64,000 nucleotides of DNA, taken from NCBI GenBank assembly GCA_002077045.2, contig KZ111151.1, positions 208,344 to 272,343 of the forward strand, written 5' to 3'. Of this stretch, positions 43,179-55,784 are shown piece after piece; positions within the stretch are counted from its first letter, which is position 1, and each line of letters opens with the position of its first letter. The notes beneath the pieces were generated by a model that was not told the DNA's origin, searched no databases, and saw only the letters and a program-made list of their open reading frames with translations. Both the position numbers and the translations under genes were made by a program. The DNA comes from Rachicladosporium sp. CCFEE 5018 (taxonomy: Eukaryota; Ascomycota; Dothideomycetes; Cladosporiales; Cladosporiaceae).

Positions 43179-44362
43179 TCAATGCGTGCCATTCGACGCG
43201 CCATTCGTGCCCTTCGATCCCTTCACCTTTACCGATCGCCTCGTCCGCACAGCATCCGCGAGCTGCTCGAGCACGGTGATCGTCGTATCCCAGTCAATGC
43301 AAGCATCCGTGATGCTCACACCCTTTTTCAACCCAGCCGGACCTTCCGCAGGCACCTTCTGATTGCCCTCATGCAAATGGCTCTCAATCATGACACCGAT
43401 GATGCCGTCCTGACCCTCACGTAGCTGGTCGCCGATCACTTGCGCGACCTTCGGCTGGTTCTTGTGGTCCTTCAATGAGTTGCCGTGCGAGCAGTCGATC
43501 ATCATTACCTCTGCCTCTCCCTTCTTCTTCAGTGCTGCTCGGGTCTTGGCCACGCTCTCCTTATCGAAGTTGGTGCCAGTCGTACCGCCACGAAGAATGA
43601 CGAAACAGTCTGGATTGCCGGTCGTGCGGGTGATAGCCGCAAGACCTTGCTTCGTCACACCCATGAAGTGGTGCTTTGCTGCTGCTGACCCGATGGCATC
43701 CACGGCGACCGTCAGACTGCCGTCTGTGCCGTTCTTGAAACCCATAGGGAAGGACAGGCCGCTTGCGAGCTCACGATGAAGTTGTGACTCCGTTGTTCTT
43801 GCACCGATGGCACCAAGCGAGATCAGATCCGCGAGGAACTGAGGGCTGACCGTGTCCAACATCTCGGAGGCGATCGGCATGCCTTGACCCGTGAGATCAC
43901 AGAACAGCTTCCGGCTCACCCGCAAACCCTTGTTGATCTGGAATGTCTCATCGATATCCGGATCGTTGATCAGACCCTTCCAGCCAACAGTCGTGCGAGG
44001 CTTCTCCAGGTAGGCGCGCATGATGATGCAGAGATCATCTCGAAGCTTGTCCGCGAGCTTGACAAGCCGCGAGCAGTACTCGACTGCGGTGTCTGGGTCG
44101 TGGAGTGAACATGGTCCCACCACAACGAGCAGGCGGTCGTCGCGCTGTTTCACGATCTCGACTGCCTCTTTGCGCCCTTTGAGCACTGTTGGCAGCGCAT
44201 TTCTCGGCGCAGGTAGCTCGGATGTCAGGAGCTGAGGTGGGATGAGAGGGTCGTAGCCCAGGACTGCGGTGTCGTTTAGTGGGGAATCCATTGGGTGTTG
44301 TTGCGTGATAGTGTCTTACCTCTCACGTCGTCACTCATCTCGCGAAGCTCTTCGACTGCCAT
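43179..44362 (-). CDS. DAHP synthase, version 3 (exons 44362-44320, 44263-43179)
   Basis: This is complete, 375 residues, with all motifs of version 1. It is version-2-like except for bases near 43740, which restore SFPMGFKNG as in version 1. This isolated version-1-like residue inside a version-2-like gene is part of the mosaic pattern. Confidence 0.92.
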
Positions 44363-44768
44363 GTTCACGGATATGCGATGTTGTGTCACCGCAATGTAAA
44401 TCTGCAAGGCTGAAGGAGTCTCAGTGCGATTTGTCTGGCGCTGTCACAAGCAATCAAATAATTCAGAGGAGCGGTGACTCCACCTCCGTTCTCGAATGAC
44501 TCGCGCTTTTCGTGGTGGGGATTGCTGACCTAATGGCGGGCCAGAAGGAATCTGAGACGACTCCGCCATGTGAAGGTGAACTGCCCCTGCGTCTTCACTT
44601 TTGTCATCAACATCTCTTCGTCTCGATCTATCATGTTCACCACATCTTTCGTACACCCCGCAGTGGTGTCGGCACGGGGTGTGATTTCTTCGATCGACGT
44701 ACGGTAGGCAACTGTTGTACGGCTGAGGACGGAGCCAATTCAGTGTAGCAATATCACTGCGGCGATTC
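44363..44768. promoter_or_regulatory. Shared promoter of DAHP synthase and the unknown gene, version 3
   Basis: TGACTC half-sites lie at 44475-44480 and 44497-44502, as in the other versions. Confidence 0.5.
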
Positions 44769-45705
44769 ATGATGTCAACCGGCGGCGAGCGGAAGCGGCG
44801 GCGAGACGCCACCGATGATGATGTTCTCGACGCCCACCCCTTCGGAAAGGTAGGTTTGGACTACAGTGTGGGCAGAAGCACTTGGCTGACCATCGGCACA
44901 GAAAGCAAAGCCGACCTTTGACGAGGACTTTGCCCTTTGGCAACCTCAAGATGTTCACAGCAGTCCATCGCGATCCTACCACTCTCAGCAACACGCATAC
45001 GACAGCGATGGCCAGTCTTCCATGGTCTCAGAACCTGGGAGTCCGCAATCTCTGGACATAGACGAGGATGCCGACACACATATGGCGGATTCCGAGCTCG
45101 ATCCTCCTGATCTTGCCCATTTCTCACAGTCTGCTGAGAGTAGTCCTCCGTTCCCAATCTCGCCATTGCACTTCTCATCCAGATCACGAGCCCGGCTGGA
45201 CTCTCAGGGCCTGTCGCCTAGGCCGAATACTTCGCCACTGCAGACCCACATCAGACAACGCCATCCGCAAGCTTATCTCAGCTCTGATCGTTTAGAAGTG
45301 CCGTCGCCTGTTGATGAAGACGAAGTGCCTACGCCACCATCGGCAGCAGATGCAGCAGGCTCGCAGCTCGAGCTCCTCACCGTTAGTGACGTTGAGATGC
45401 AAGGAGCGAATACCCTGCCGCGGATCTCTGTCCAGCCAGATCGGAGGAGCATGCAGGACGAGCGTTCCGCCGCGGCCGCTCCGGACTACGAAGCCATGGA
45501 CAGTGACATGGCTGAACCATTCGTCATCAGGAAGCAGAGGGGCCGCAGTGGCGCACTGAGCGAAGGCAACGAGTCACCCATGCGACGGTCTCTGTTCGCT
45601 GATGCGAATGCAATGGTAAAAACGAGAGGCATTAGTATGGGCTACCGGCCGGACTGCGAGAAGTGTCGCACGCGAGTGCCTGGGCACATGAACCACTTCT
45701 TCTGA
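44769..45705 (+). CDS. Unknown fungal protein with CX2CX6HX2H tail, version 3 (exons 44769-44849, 44902-45705)
   Basis: This is complete, 294 residues, and apparently identical to version 2. The same zinc-ligand tail and 52-nt intron are present. Confidence 0.75.
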
Positions 45706-46493
45706 CCCATCAGTATGCTACACTAGGGGAGTATTGGCAGGCAGTATCCTGCACGTTACGATTTGCTTGGCTTATGGAGCGTTTCAGCGGGTCATTCGGC
45801 GCTGTTCGACTGTTAGAGGCGCAACGGGGGGCATCACGAGGTCGCAGCACACGAAAGCGAGGGTCATGCATTGCTTTGGGTAGGGTATGTAAGAGCAAAT
45901 GGAACTCGCGTCTTCGATTTGCATCCTGCTCTGTCCGTGATAGGCTTCTTGTCAGCGTTATTCGACGTGCTCCGCATGCCTCGCCGGCCACACTGCATCT
46001 CGTCTAAACGCGCGTCTATCACGGGGGACTCAGCCAATGTGGGTCAGCACACTTTCTCAGGGATGTGAGGTTCGCAGTAAGGACTCAAGTAATACTCTCG
46101 GCCGATGCTATAGCAAGTATCGCAGATCATTGCGATATGCTAGTCGTGCTCCTTAGAAGCAGAGCATGAGAGGCTTCTACTCACGCAGGTGAATGGAAGG
46201 CACCTCAGGCGAAGTAATGCTATCTTCGAGACGTTCTGCTCTACATGTGCAAGCGGTTTTGACCTCTCGAGGGCGAAATGCTCGGCGATATGGCTCACAC
46301 AGTGCTCATGATAGATGCACAAGAGGCTCTCACAAACGGGTGAGAACACGCTCTCTCGAAGGCAATGCACTCAGGCTTTCACTGATGCAGTGTACGGCAT
46401 AGTACCACAAGCGACCTAATCATGTCATTGAGAGAGAGCATCGCTCCGCTCCAAAACTCCACGCTACCAAGCTACAGACATCCCCGAAATCTC
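45706..46493. other. Region between the unknown gene and phosphofructokinase, version 3
   Basis: This is a 788-base convergent spacer, apparently identical to version 2; no gene is supported. Confidence 0.45.
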
Positions 46494-48899
46494 TCAAAGT
46501 CCGTTCACCACCTCGTTTCCCTTGATAGGCAAAATCGCCGGAGACCTCCCCATGGGGGTATATCGATGCAGAGCCGACTGTGGTCTTCCTGAGAGAGTGT
46601 TCACAACTTCGGTAAGTTGCATCCAAAACTCGTCTTTGGGTCGTCGTTGCTTCCAGTCCGTTTCCGTTTCTTCGATCACCTTCATGGGGCTAAACTTCAC
46701 CTTTGCGCCCCTAATACCGATGATGGACGTTGAAGCAGGGTCTTCGGCAATTTGCTCATTTGTCTTTCCAGTAAAGGACTCCAGGAATTGTAGCGATTTG
46801 ACTCCAAATCGTACAGCTCTCACGCGATCCATTGGTGAAGGCGTTCCACCTTGTTGTACGTGCCCGGGTACCGCGAATCGTGAATCAAATCGACCTTCCG
46901 CCTCATCTTTGATGATGTTAGCAACGATCTCGGTCGTATACACCTTGCTGGCCTTCTCGTTGCGTAAGATGATCTTCCCCGTTCGACTGCTTCCTTTGTC
47001 TTTCGCAAACTGGTCTTTCAAGAACTTGATGTCCTCGACAAGCATCTTCAAATGGATGCCTTCTTCAGGCGTATAGACGGCCAATGCACCAATCGACAAA
47101 CCCGCGATTGTAGCTATGTACCCTGAAGCACCCCCTTGTGTCTCAACAACAAAGACACGACGACGAGACGCGCTTGCTGATTGCTTGATCGCGTCGCAGT
47201 AGTCGATCAGAGCGTTGAGACACGTGTCGGAACCGATGGAGTACTCGGTACCCGGGACGTTGTTCGAGACAGTTGCAGGCAAGATCACCATGGGAATCTT
47301 GAACGCATCGTACTTTGTTCGAGCCTGGCGAAGCTCCGACAAAGCCGTGAAGCCCTCGAACCCACCGATGATCAGAAGAGCGCCGATGCGATACTTCTCG
47401 AAGCAGAATGCTGTCTTCTCCATATCCTCCGATGGCAAATCACGGTTGGTTCCGATTTCAGAACCACCCTTGGACGCCCAGCTCTCGGCGTCTAGCCACT
47501 CAACCTCACGCACCGATCCTTCTGGCTTATCGTCATGATGCCTACACAAGCCGGGAAAGCCATTATGGAGGGCGACGGGGGTATGACCACGCGCAAGACA
47601 GTAAGCGACTGCAGCCCTCGTCGCTGCATTCATTCCTCCAGCGGGTGCACCAACGTGAATAATGCCCACACGGAGACGCTGCTCGGTCGGCAACTTGAGG
47701 TGCTCCGTGTCAGTGGAAGTCGTGATGTGGAACGCCTGCCAGTATTCCGCAAACTCGGCATCGCGCCCAGCCATTGCAGCGCCGAAGTCTTTCGCAGCTA
47801 TCTGGGCAGCGACATCCTTCGTCATTCTGACAGCTTCCATGAGGTTCTTGCGCACGATCTTGTTCTCCACAATGCAGATGACTGGGCTTGGGGTCTCAGG
47901 TGTAGCTTCAAGCACGGCTTTGACAGCCTCGACACCCTGGAGAGTGGCCAACATCCGGTCATAAGCACAAGCCGTACCACCACGCTGCACGTGGCCGAGT
48001 GTTGTAACACGAGTATCAAGGTGCAGGCGATTAGAAAGCAAGTCTTTGACCATATCAGGAGAGATGTGCGTCAATTGGCGATCGTGAGCACCCTCTGCTA
48101 CGATAACGATCGTCTTGCGCTTCCCCAGCTTCCTGTGCTTGCTGATAATCGAGCACATCTCCTCTTCCCAGTTCTCGGAGGGCGGGTTCTCGGGCAAGAA
48201 TACGAAATCAGCACCGCAGCTCACGCCTGCCATGAGAGCGAGCCACCCGCAGTGACGTCCCATGACCTCAATCACGAACGCACGCTGGTGAGAGAGGGCA
48301 GTCGCATCGATGTAGTCAATCGCCTGGCAAATACGTCCAAGCGAGCTATAGCACCCTATCGTCGCATCGGTGCCACTGAGATCGTTGTCGATGCTTCCGA
48401 CGAGGCCGACGATATTGAGGTGCTTGAATTGCTTGACTTCCTCCGCGGTGCGCTTTCCGGTAGTGACCAGTTCGTCGATCAGGCTCGGCCATTCGCTCCG
48501 AAATTTATCTGCGCCAGTGAGGGACCCGTCACCACCACAGATGATCAGTGCGTCAATTCCTTTCTCCACCATGTTGTTGGCTGCAGTCAATCTCCCTGCT
48601 CTCTCCATGAAAGCCATACATCTGGCTGTGCCTATGAGGGTACCACCCTCAGAGAGCCAGCCACGAACGTCCTCCCATTGCATTCGCTTGATCAAGTCTC
48701 CACCCTTCACGAGCCCCTCGTATCCCTCATAGACAGCGTACGCAATACAGCCCGATGCAATGGTTTGACGTACAACAGCCCGAACAGCACCGCTCATCCC
48801 TTGAGAATCACCCCCAGAAGTCATCACTGCGATTTTTTTCATGCTCATGGCAGGAGGTGGCTGCGCCATCGCAGGCGGAGTCAGTTCTATTTGCGCCAT
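46494..48899 (-). CDS. pfkA: ATP-dependent 6-phosphofructokinase, version 3
   Basis: This is complete, 801 residues, identical in protein to version 2, and again with GGDSQGMS instead of GGDSPGMN in the first glycine loop. The catalytic loop SIDNDLSGTD and the second-domain motifs are intact. Confidence 0.93.
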   Translation of the reverse strand: MAQIELTPPAMAQPPPAMSMKKIAVMTSGGDSQGMSGAVRAVVRQTIASGCIAYAVYEGYEGLVKGGDLIKRMQWEDVRGWLSEGGTLIGTARCMAFMERAGRLTAANNMVEKGIDALIICGGDGSLTGADKFRSEWPSLIDELVTTGKRTAEEVKQFKHLNIVGLVGSIDNDLSGTDATIGCYSSLGRICQAIDYIDATALSHQRAFVIEVMGRHCGWLALMAGVSCGADFVFLPENPPSENWEEEMCSIISKHRKLGKRKTIVIVAEGAHDRQLTHISPDMVKDLLSNRLHLDTRVTTLGHVQRGGTACAYDRMLATLQGVEAVKAVLEATPETPSPVICIVENKIVRKNLMEAVRMTKDVAAQIAAKDFGAAMAGRDAEFAEYWQAFHITTSTDTEHLKLPTEQRLRVGIIHVGAPAGGMNAATRAAVAYCLARGHTPVALHNGFPGLCRHHDDKPEGSVREVEWLDAESWASKGGSEIGTNRDLPSEDMEKTAFCFEKYRIGALLIIGGFEGFTALSELRQARTKYDAFKIPMVILPATVSNNVPGTEYSIGSDTCLNALIDYCDAIKQSASASRRRVFVVETQGGASGYIATIAGLSIGALAVYTPEEGIHLKMLVEDIKFLKDQFAKDKGSSRTGKIILRNEKASKVYTTEIVANIIKDEAEGRFDSRFAVPGHVQQGGTPSPMDRVRAVRFGVKSLQFLESFTGKTNEQIAEDPASTSIIGIRGAKVKFSPMKVIEETETDWKQRRPKDEFWMQLTEVVNTLSGRPQSALHRYTPMGRSPAILPIKGNEVVNGL

Positions 48900-49647
48900 G
48901 GCTGTGGTGTCGCGGTGATGTCAGTCAACCATGACTTTGTTGAGTTATCGCGAGGAAAGGACTCACAAAAGCACCGTGCCCCCACGTGGAAGCTACGTGC
49001 AGCAGTAGCGCCCCTCGTTAGGCCCGATAAGGTGAACAAGGTTACAGCAACTCAGTATAGACGACTCTCGATGGTAGATCATAGTAGCTTAGGGATGTAT
49101 AATGTGCACAACAACGGTGCTTCAAAGTCTCGTATATAAGGTACCCTGAGATACCATGCTGCAGAGTACTTGGTACACTTGGTAATGAACGAAATTTCCT
49201 GTTCTCCTCAAGACAACGCTCGACTCATAGGTGCTGACCTATCTGATTCTGCACATTGCCTCGTGAATGTAAATACTGCTCTGACAGGCCACCGAGAAGT
49301 CCAGTCACGATACACTTCACCGAGATTGTGAGCGCAGGGTGGCGCATACAGTAGAATGGAGATTAAAGTCTACGGAACTGGCTAAGAAGGTGTGACTAGC
49401 TGTCATGCTCAGGCTTCTGACGATGGACTGCAGCATGATCGACGCATCTTCCTACATGTTGGGGAAGTTTGATTCAGTCAAACAAGGCGGAGGCGTCATG
49501 ATGCTTCCTTCACTACACGCACGCTCAAGCGCCTAGGCGCGAGCATGTCCAATACATCGAAAGCGACAGTAATCAATCCCAATCTCTTTGCCTGCAAGTA
49601 TCACTCATCACCCGATTCCGCACGATCTCACCCACGATTCCGTACAA
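48900..49647. promoter_or_regulatory. Promoter of phosphofructokinase, version 3
   Basis: Same content as 13197-13944: leader intron, CACGTG at 48983-48988 and TATATA further upstream. No other gene. Confidence 0.5.
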
Positions 49648-52201
49648 TTAGAAGCGCGATGCGCCTCCAGCCGCGCTCTGCGAATCCTCAGACGGATAGT
49701 AGAACGCAGCTAGTGCGATGATAACATATGCGGCAATCAAAAGACTGCCCTCCAAGTAGTTGCTCCGGCCGTCCAGTACAAGGAAGTTGACCACGAAGAC
49801 TGTGACAAATAGACTGATGGTCTCGAAAATGTTAAAGTAGAGACTCATCTCTGTCTTGAGGATCCAGCCCAGGAGCACTACGACTGGTGTGACGAAGAGC
49901 GCGATCTGGATACTTGAGCCGACCGCAACACCAATAGCGAGATCCATCTTGTTCTTCGTGGCGACAGTGACAGCCGTAACGTGCTCAGCAGCGTTGCCGA
50001 CGATCGGGAGGATAATCAAACCGATGAAGGCTTCGCTGACAGCTGGGCTGTTGGCGATCATGCCGGGGATGGCATCGACCATGAACTCGGCGCAGATGGC
50101 TACCAACACAGTAGACAGTAGGAGCATGACGACAGCGGCGGTCCGGGACATCATGGGCTTCTCGTCTTCGCCGAGCACAACCTCTTCATTCTCAGAGCGG
50201 ACTCGGGCAGCCTGATGAGTGTATGGAGGCAGCGGGCCGTGACGCGAGGCCGCCGTGGACTGTGCGGTCGAGTTCGGCGTGTTCGAGCGGTTCAGGCGGT
50301 CTGGCAGGGAGCTTGTGCGACGGAGACCGGATGAGCGCTTGCGTACCACCGGGTTCGCGTTCGGAGCAGGCAGAGCGGGAGGTGGCGTGGTGAACACGGT
50401 GTTGGAGAGCATCTGGCTAAGTCCTGGGCGGAGTGCTGGTGCGCGAGTGGATAGGCCACGCATATTAAACGGGCGTTTGACTGGCGCCTGATCAGCAGTC
50501 GCTGGGCTCGGCATGAATTGGACATCGGCGGAGAAGCCGACACGGGCGCGCTCGTTCTTCTCTGACTGTTCCATAGCGGCGTTAGCATTTGGTGTTGCTT
50601 CGAGCTCGATAGCGTTCTCGTCTTCCTGCACGTGATGACGGCGATGATGCTTGCGCTGCTTCTTTGCCTTTTTCTTAGACTTGCGCACTTTTGGTGGTAC
50701 GCTGGCATCCACACTGCCATCATCGCCACCGAAATCGCGAACTCGTGGAGCACCATTTTGGCCACCTGTAGCCTCTCCATCGGCGTCATTAGCGTCGTCA
50801 CCTTGGGCGGATCGTCCAACGGTCGCCGGACGAGACACTCCTGGAGTGCCATTATGGCTTTCCCAGTAGCCACCCTGTTTCTCAAGCGTGGAAGGCGAGC
50901 TGACAACAGAAGGCACCGATGGCGTACTTGTGGCGGTGCTAGCGCTTGACTTGCGACGACGACGCTTAATCATGCGCTTGATGCGGCCGCCAGCTGTCTT
51001 GTGCGAGCCTGAAGAATCTGAGTCGGAGTCGGAGCTGCTGCTTGATGTATCGGAAGAGGAGGAGGAGTTGAGCATGTCGGCAAGAACACCCGGATGCGAT
51101 TCCTCATCGATGATCTCCTGAGGCGTGCTCTCGTACATATATGCATGGGACTTCAGCTGAAACAGGAGGTACAGAACGTACACCAGTAGCAGCACAACGC
51201 TGGTACCGCGGCTTACGGCCAGGGTTTTCGTGTTGGCCTCATCAGTGCTATTGTCGTTGAAGGAGAAATGGAAAGCAGTCTGTACATCATTAGCAACAGC
51301 GAAGAAACAGCCAACGATAGCACAAGCTTACCGGAAGAAGCAGACTCATGACACTTAAGCTCAACAAACACGCGCTCATTTGAGTGACCGTGCTGTTATA
51401 GATCTGCTCGCGATAGCGAAGACCGCCAAAGAGAAACGCCATACCCAGGATGAGAAGCAAGTTGGCCAAGATGGAGCCAAGCAGCGATGCTTGTACAATG
51501 CGAATCTCGTTCTTGACCAGTGCTATGATGAAGATGATCAACTCTACAGCATTGCCGAAGGTTACGTTGAGCAAAGCGCCAATCGTGTCACCAAGACGGC
51601 TAGCGACGCTCTCGGTTGCGTGACTGAGCAAGCCAGCGAGAGGTATAATCGCCACAGCATTCATAGCGAAGATGATGGAGTCGTTGAGACCCACTCCTTT
51701 CGCGATGATACCGATGGGCACGAAGATCAGGAGCAGGTTGACCCAGCTGTGGAGAAGGGCATCTTTGGTGTGCATGCCAAAACGCTTGCTGCCGGCGATC
51801 ATGCGTTTGGTCATCGGTGGTTTAGAGGTAGTTGTTTGATCGTTGCTCTCAGTACCATTTAGGGCGGAAATTCCAGAGCCCGCAGCTTCGGACTTGACCG
51901 GAGGTGCAGCTGCAGAGGACTCTGTATTGCTCGCATGCTGGGGAGTGTTGATGCTGTGAGTTGTTGCAACGCCGCCCTCAGCGCCGGCATCTGCAGCGCC
52001 GCGTCCATTTGCGCGGTCATATGGTCCGAAGGGAGACCCGCGCCCATCTTGCTCATCTAGCCTGCCAGTGTTGCTAGTTGAAGGAGCCCCTGGGCTGCTG
52101 TGGTGAAAGCTCGGTAGCGTCGATGGCTCGGCCCCTTTGTCGTAGCGGTGTTGTCGAGCGATTTGCTTGACCTTATCTGATAAGGAATCAGTTTTTCCCA
52201 T
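49648..52201 (-). CDS. Vacuolar Ca2+/H+ exchanger (CAX family), version 3 (exons 52201-51332, 51279-49648)
   Basis: This encodes 833 residues, one more than version 2 because of an extra glycine in the serine run (DSSGSHKTAGG versus DSSSHKTAGG). Both exchanger motifs are intact. In its C-terminal half the silent positions agree with version 1 (for example AAATGTTAAAG and CACCAATAGC) rather than version 2. Further into the loop it carries its own changes (TPNANAAM for TPNPNAAM, VQFMPSP for VEFMPSP). The 52-nt intron is at 51331-51280. Confidence 0.88.
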
Positions 52202-52975
52202 CGGCGTGAATGCGTGTAGACGCGTGGTTTTTTGGTGTGGAATGGGAAGAAAATGGTGCGAGCGTGGGAATGGTGTAAGCAATGCAAAGGCACTCGATGC
52301 AAGGCGAAGCCTTATCAAGTTATCGTTCGTGGCGCCAGACGCTAGCAGTCGTGATCACCAAGGTTTAGTGCCGTCTTGGCGCGTCTGTGGCGGTGCATGT
52401 GAAGGTACCGTAGATTGGGGTTCACGTACGCATTTGATCTTTGTCTGGAATGTTCGCGAGGTGATGTCAAGATAAATCGAATGGTTTTGAATGGAAGACA
52501 AAGTTGTGATCAGCATCCAGCATACTCTGTGAGAGCGCATCGCTCTTGCCATGAACGTCGCCAAGTCGCGCCAGCCGTATCAAACCAGGCACACGCGATA
52601 TTTCGGATAACGGCTAACCATGGTCAAGTCAGCTTGGCGCGTGCGTCAGCTCAAGGTGCTAGTCAGCATGACGATGATTGTTGGGGCGCATCGCATGTCT
52701 GAGAGACATAAATGGTCACATCGAACACCATGTACACCTCACACAAGCAAGGGTGACAGACGGAAGACCTTTGGCTCGATGCAGTACCCGAAGAGACAGT
52801 ATATCAAATTCAAATCTTTACCGCTGTCACGCGCCTGTGAAGGACTACCTGTAGCAGATCAGATCGTGCAATCCAAAGTAAAGAGGCGAAGAGATTGAGT
52901 ATCCACTGGAGGTATATTCGCCAATTCTCGATCCCTGCTTCAAACGCCGTGCCGCCTTCAATCATAGGCAACTTA
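52202..52975. promoter_or_regulatory. Region between the exchanger and DID2, version 3
   Basis: This 774-base region is the counterpart of 28942-29715 with scattered substitutions; no gene is seen. Confidence 0.45.
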
Positions 52976-53755
52976 TCATCCTGCACGCAATGCACGTAGT
53001 CTCTCCCCCAGCTTGTCCGCCCGCTCTTCCTCCGGCGCAGCTTTCAGCTCGTTTGCAGGCGCTGCACTGTTCATCTCCTGCGATAGCTCCACGCCTGCCT
53101 CGTCGGCCACTTGGCTCATCAGCTTGTCCACGTCGTCCTGAGGTGTCGCGACTGCTGTAGCGGAAGATGTAGCGTTCTCGTAGTAGCCTGTCGCGACGTC
53201 CAGATCCTCAAATTGCGTCTCGAAGCGGTCCATCACTGCGCTGATCTGTTGTTGCTGTTAGTGCAACCCCCATCGCGGTCAAATTTCCCCGAGATGCCAA
53301 TGCCGTACCTTCTCTAGATCCATAGCCTTCATTGCACCATCCATACCCTTTACCACATTCGCCATACTGCCCGTCACCGACCGCATCGTGACCGCCGTCT
53401 GTACCCGCGAGCTCACAGCATCTATTCGCGATCCCAGCCGTAGCAGGTTGACCTTCTCGTTCTGTTTCCGGATCGCATTCTGGGCGTAGATCTTCGCGAT
53501 GTCGGCGTGGCCTTGTTGTATTGCCTGGTGGAGGCTGTCAGAAACACCGTCCTTCCCTTGCTGATGGATGGTTGGATCAAGGAATGTACCTTCTTCAACT
53601 TTGCTTTCTCCGCTTGCTCATCTTTGCCCGCCTTCGCTGCCTGCCGGTTCAGTTGCTTCGCTGTGAACTGCACAAACTGTCAGACGGTAAATCGTGGGCT
53701 GTCGAGACGGAGCGCCTACCTTGAGGTTGAAGAGTGCTTTCTCGAGGCCGGACAT
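52976..53755 (-). CDS. DID2: DID2/CHMP1 ESCRT-III-associated protein, version 3 (4 exons)
   Basis: Exons read leftwards are 53755-53720, 53667-53590, 53524-53309 and 53245-52976. It encodes 199 residues with the same exon plan and the same MIM1 tail as version 2. The first intron (52 nt, 53719-53668) shows almost no similarity to that of version 2, although the exons on either side are nearly identical. Confidence 0.92.
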
Positions 53756-54148
53756 GGTTGTAAGAGTAGGTGAGTGGCTTGGTGGTATGGATCGCGGCTC
53801 TCGACGCTGCAATCTCCGAGGCGCATTCACCAGCAACAGAACCCCACGTCATGAGCCACGCGGGTGTGGGGCTGGGCTGTGTCCCGCTGCGGCCTCTACG
53901 GAGGGCTGAGAGGAGGTTCACAAATCTAGAAGCATCATCTTCGGTTTCTTCTTTCGAAACATTCACTGTATGCTACTAGCCTTAAAGGATAATCCAACAA
54001 CGTGCACAGACTGTGGAGAATTATCCTGGCGATGATTTCATGTTCCGCGACACACTTACGAGAACGCGCCTGACACATCAGGTCTTGACTTGCTCGTATG
54101 GTCATGCCTCCATTCACTCTCGTTATTTCGGGCACGATGAATATCGAA
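53756..54148. other. Region between DID2 and ISN1, version 3
   Basis: This 393-base region is poorly alignable to 30497-30863 outside a block around 53815-53860. Nothing is recognised. Confidence 0.45.
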
Positions 54149-55522
54149 TTATGGCTTAGCAAGACTCAGCTGTGCAATCTCATCCAGAAGCTGCACTGTC
54201 TCGGCCGGACTTGCTATCCATGCCGTAGTCGACGCCAATCTTGCCTTGAAGTCGTTCGCCCCAGCCGAGAGGAACTGGTCGCCTACGTGCAAGCTACTAC
54301 TACCTTCGATGCCTCCAAAGTATCTTTGACATGCCATCACACCCCACTTCTTATTGCCAATGTCGACAAAGACATCGTTGCCGCCATTGAAAGCGCACCA
54401 GGGGATCTTCTTGCCAGCTGGGTGCATGTCCTAGACTGCGGTCAGCGTCATCCATGGAATCTGGCCAAGGAACACTTACCAGCGATCGTTGCGTAACAAG
54501 CACGGTCTCCTCCAGCTGCTCTCGAGCCAGTCTTGTGCCTTTGCTTGGAAATATGCCCACAGCTCGCTCCTTACGCAGGACCGAGACTGGCATACGCAGT
54601 GTTGAGATGCAATCTTGCAGGGCGGCTTCGGCAGCGTCAAGCAACTCGATGATGTTCGACTCGCTCCACGTGCTCATCTCTGGCAACTTCCAATCTGCTT
54701 CAGGTACAGCTACCAACTTGTGGGGAGCAGTGGGTGAGTACGCATACAGATAGCTCGACTCGCCGCCCATCACCACCAGCTGAGCCGTATTGGCAATATC
54801 ACTCGCAGCCACAGCGTCAAGAAGCCCATATAAGCGCTCGTAGTACTTTTCAGCTTCGGTATAGCCCGCTGCAGTGACTATGCCGATGCGTGTACCCTTC
54901 CGTAGCAAGTCCATCAAGCGGACGAGAACAGGATTGTCGGGACTCAGCGAGTCACCATCTTCATACAGAGTCACGTCTCCGTCGAATGTGACCAATTCCA
55001 GCTTACTGCCCTGCACAAGTGACATCACCTGCGCAGTGTTCAAGATGAGCCGAATGTCATTGAACGACGGTGCGACAAATCGCCGTGAGCTGATGCATCG
55101 GCGCTGATCTTGCCAGACGAATGCGTCTTGCAGTGGCAGTGGGGTGAAGAAAATGCCGACAGACGGCACTAACAGCTTGAGCTTCGAGCCATGAGGCGTA
55201 CCGTCCTTTTGATGTGTTATGTGATCTTGGATGAGCAGTTCGACATCTCGCATGATCTGAGCATAGCGCTCGTGGGCATTAGCCGCCATGACGGGGACAT
55301 CCGGGCGACTGGCATGATGGGAGACAAGGACGAAGGGCACAGCGAGCATACCCTTGATCCATTCGATGAGTTGATCTCTCCGGTGCGTTTTCTGTTACCC
55401 TGTCAATCATCGAGTGCGAAGTCAACGAAGGTCGGCTTACAAGGGCGTCTGTTGTCTTGTCAGTCATGGGAAGTGAAGTCAACCAAGGTCGCCTTACACT
55501 CAACGCGATACCTCGTGGTCAT
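54149..55522 (-). CDS. ISN1: IMP-specific 5'-nucleotidase, version 3, with 8-nt microexon (4 exons)
   Basis: Exons read leftwards are 55522-55498, 55448-55441, 55391-54480 and 54430-54149, giving 408 residues, the same as version 2. Exon 2 is only 8 nt (ACGCCCTT). Splicing gives MTTRYRVEYALKTHRRDQL, which matches the family N-terminus (yeast has VEYHLKSHRKDEF) without a gap. Skipping the microexon, or using the version-2 acceptor, would shorten or break this region. The two introns around it (55497-55449 and 55440-55392) are both 49 nt and 78 percent identical to each other, with shared GTAAG starts, TTGACTTC in the middle and AACAG ends. HAD motif FDGDVTLYEDG and the other family blocks are intact. 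Confidence 0.85.
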
Positions 55523-55784
55523 TGTGACTGTGGCAAGGTCAAGAGTGCGAGCTGCATGAGCTCCAGCCACTCAGACCCTACATTTTCGATTCATGCACCG
55601 TTCACTGACATGATGTTCGCTGTGAGCGACAAGCCATCTGTAAGCGCGTTTACCGCTGCCGGAGTGCGGCCCGCGACACGCCGAAGAAGTCACTAAGCGC
55701 GTTGTGCATCCACATATGCACATCTGCACCCAATGTCTTAGGTAGATAACCCCAACGGACTGAACGACGACCTGAGGCGGCATC
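55523..55784. promoter_or_regulatory. Divergent promoter of ISN1 and MED17, version 3
   Basis: This is a 262-base spacer, the same length as in version 2. The conserved block GACATGATGTTCGCTG..AAGTCACTAAGCGCG lies near 55609-55702. Confidence 0.45.
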
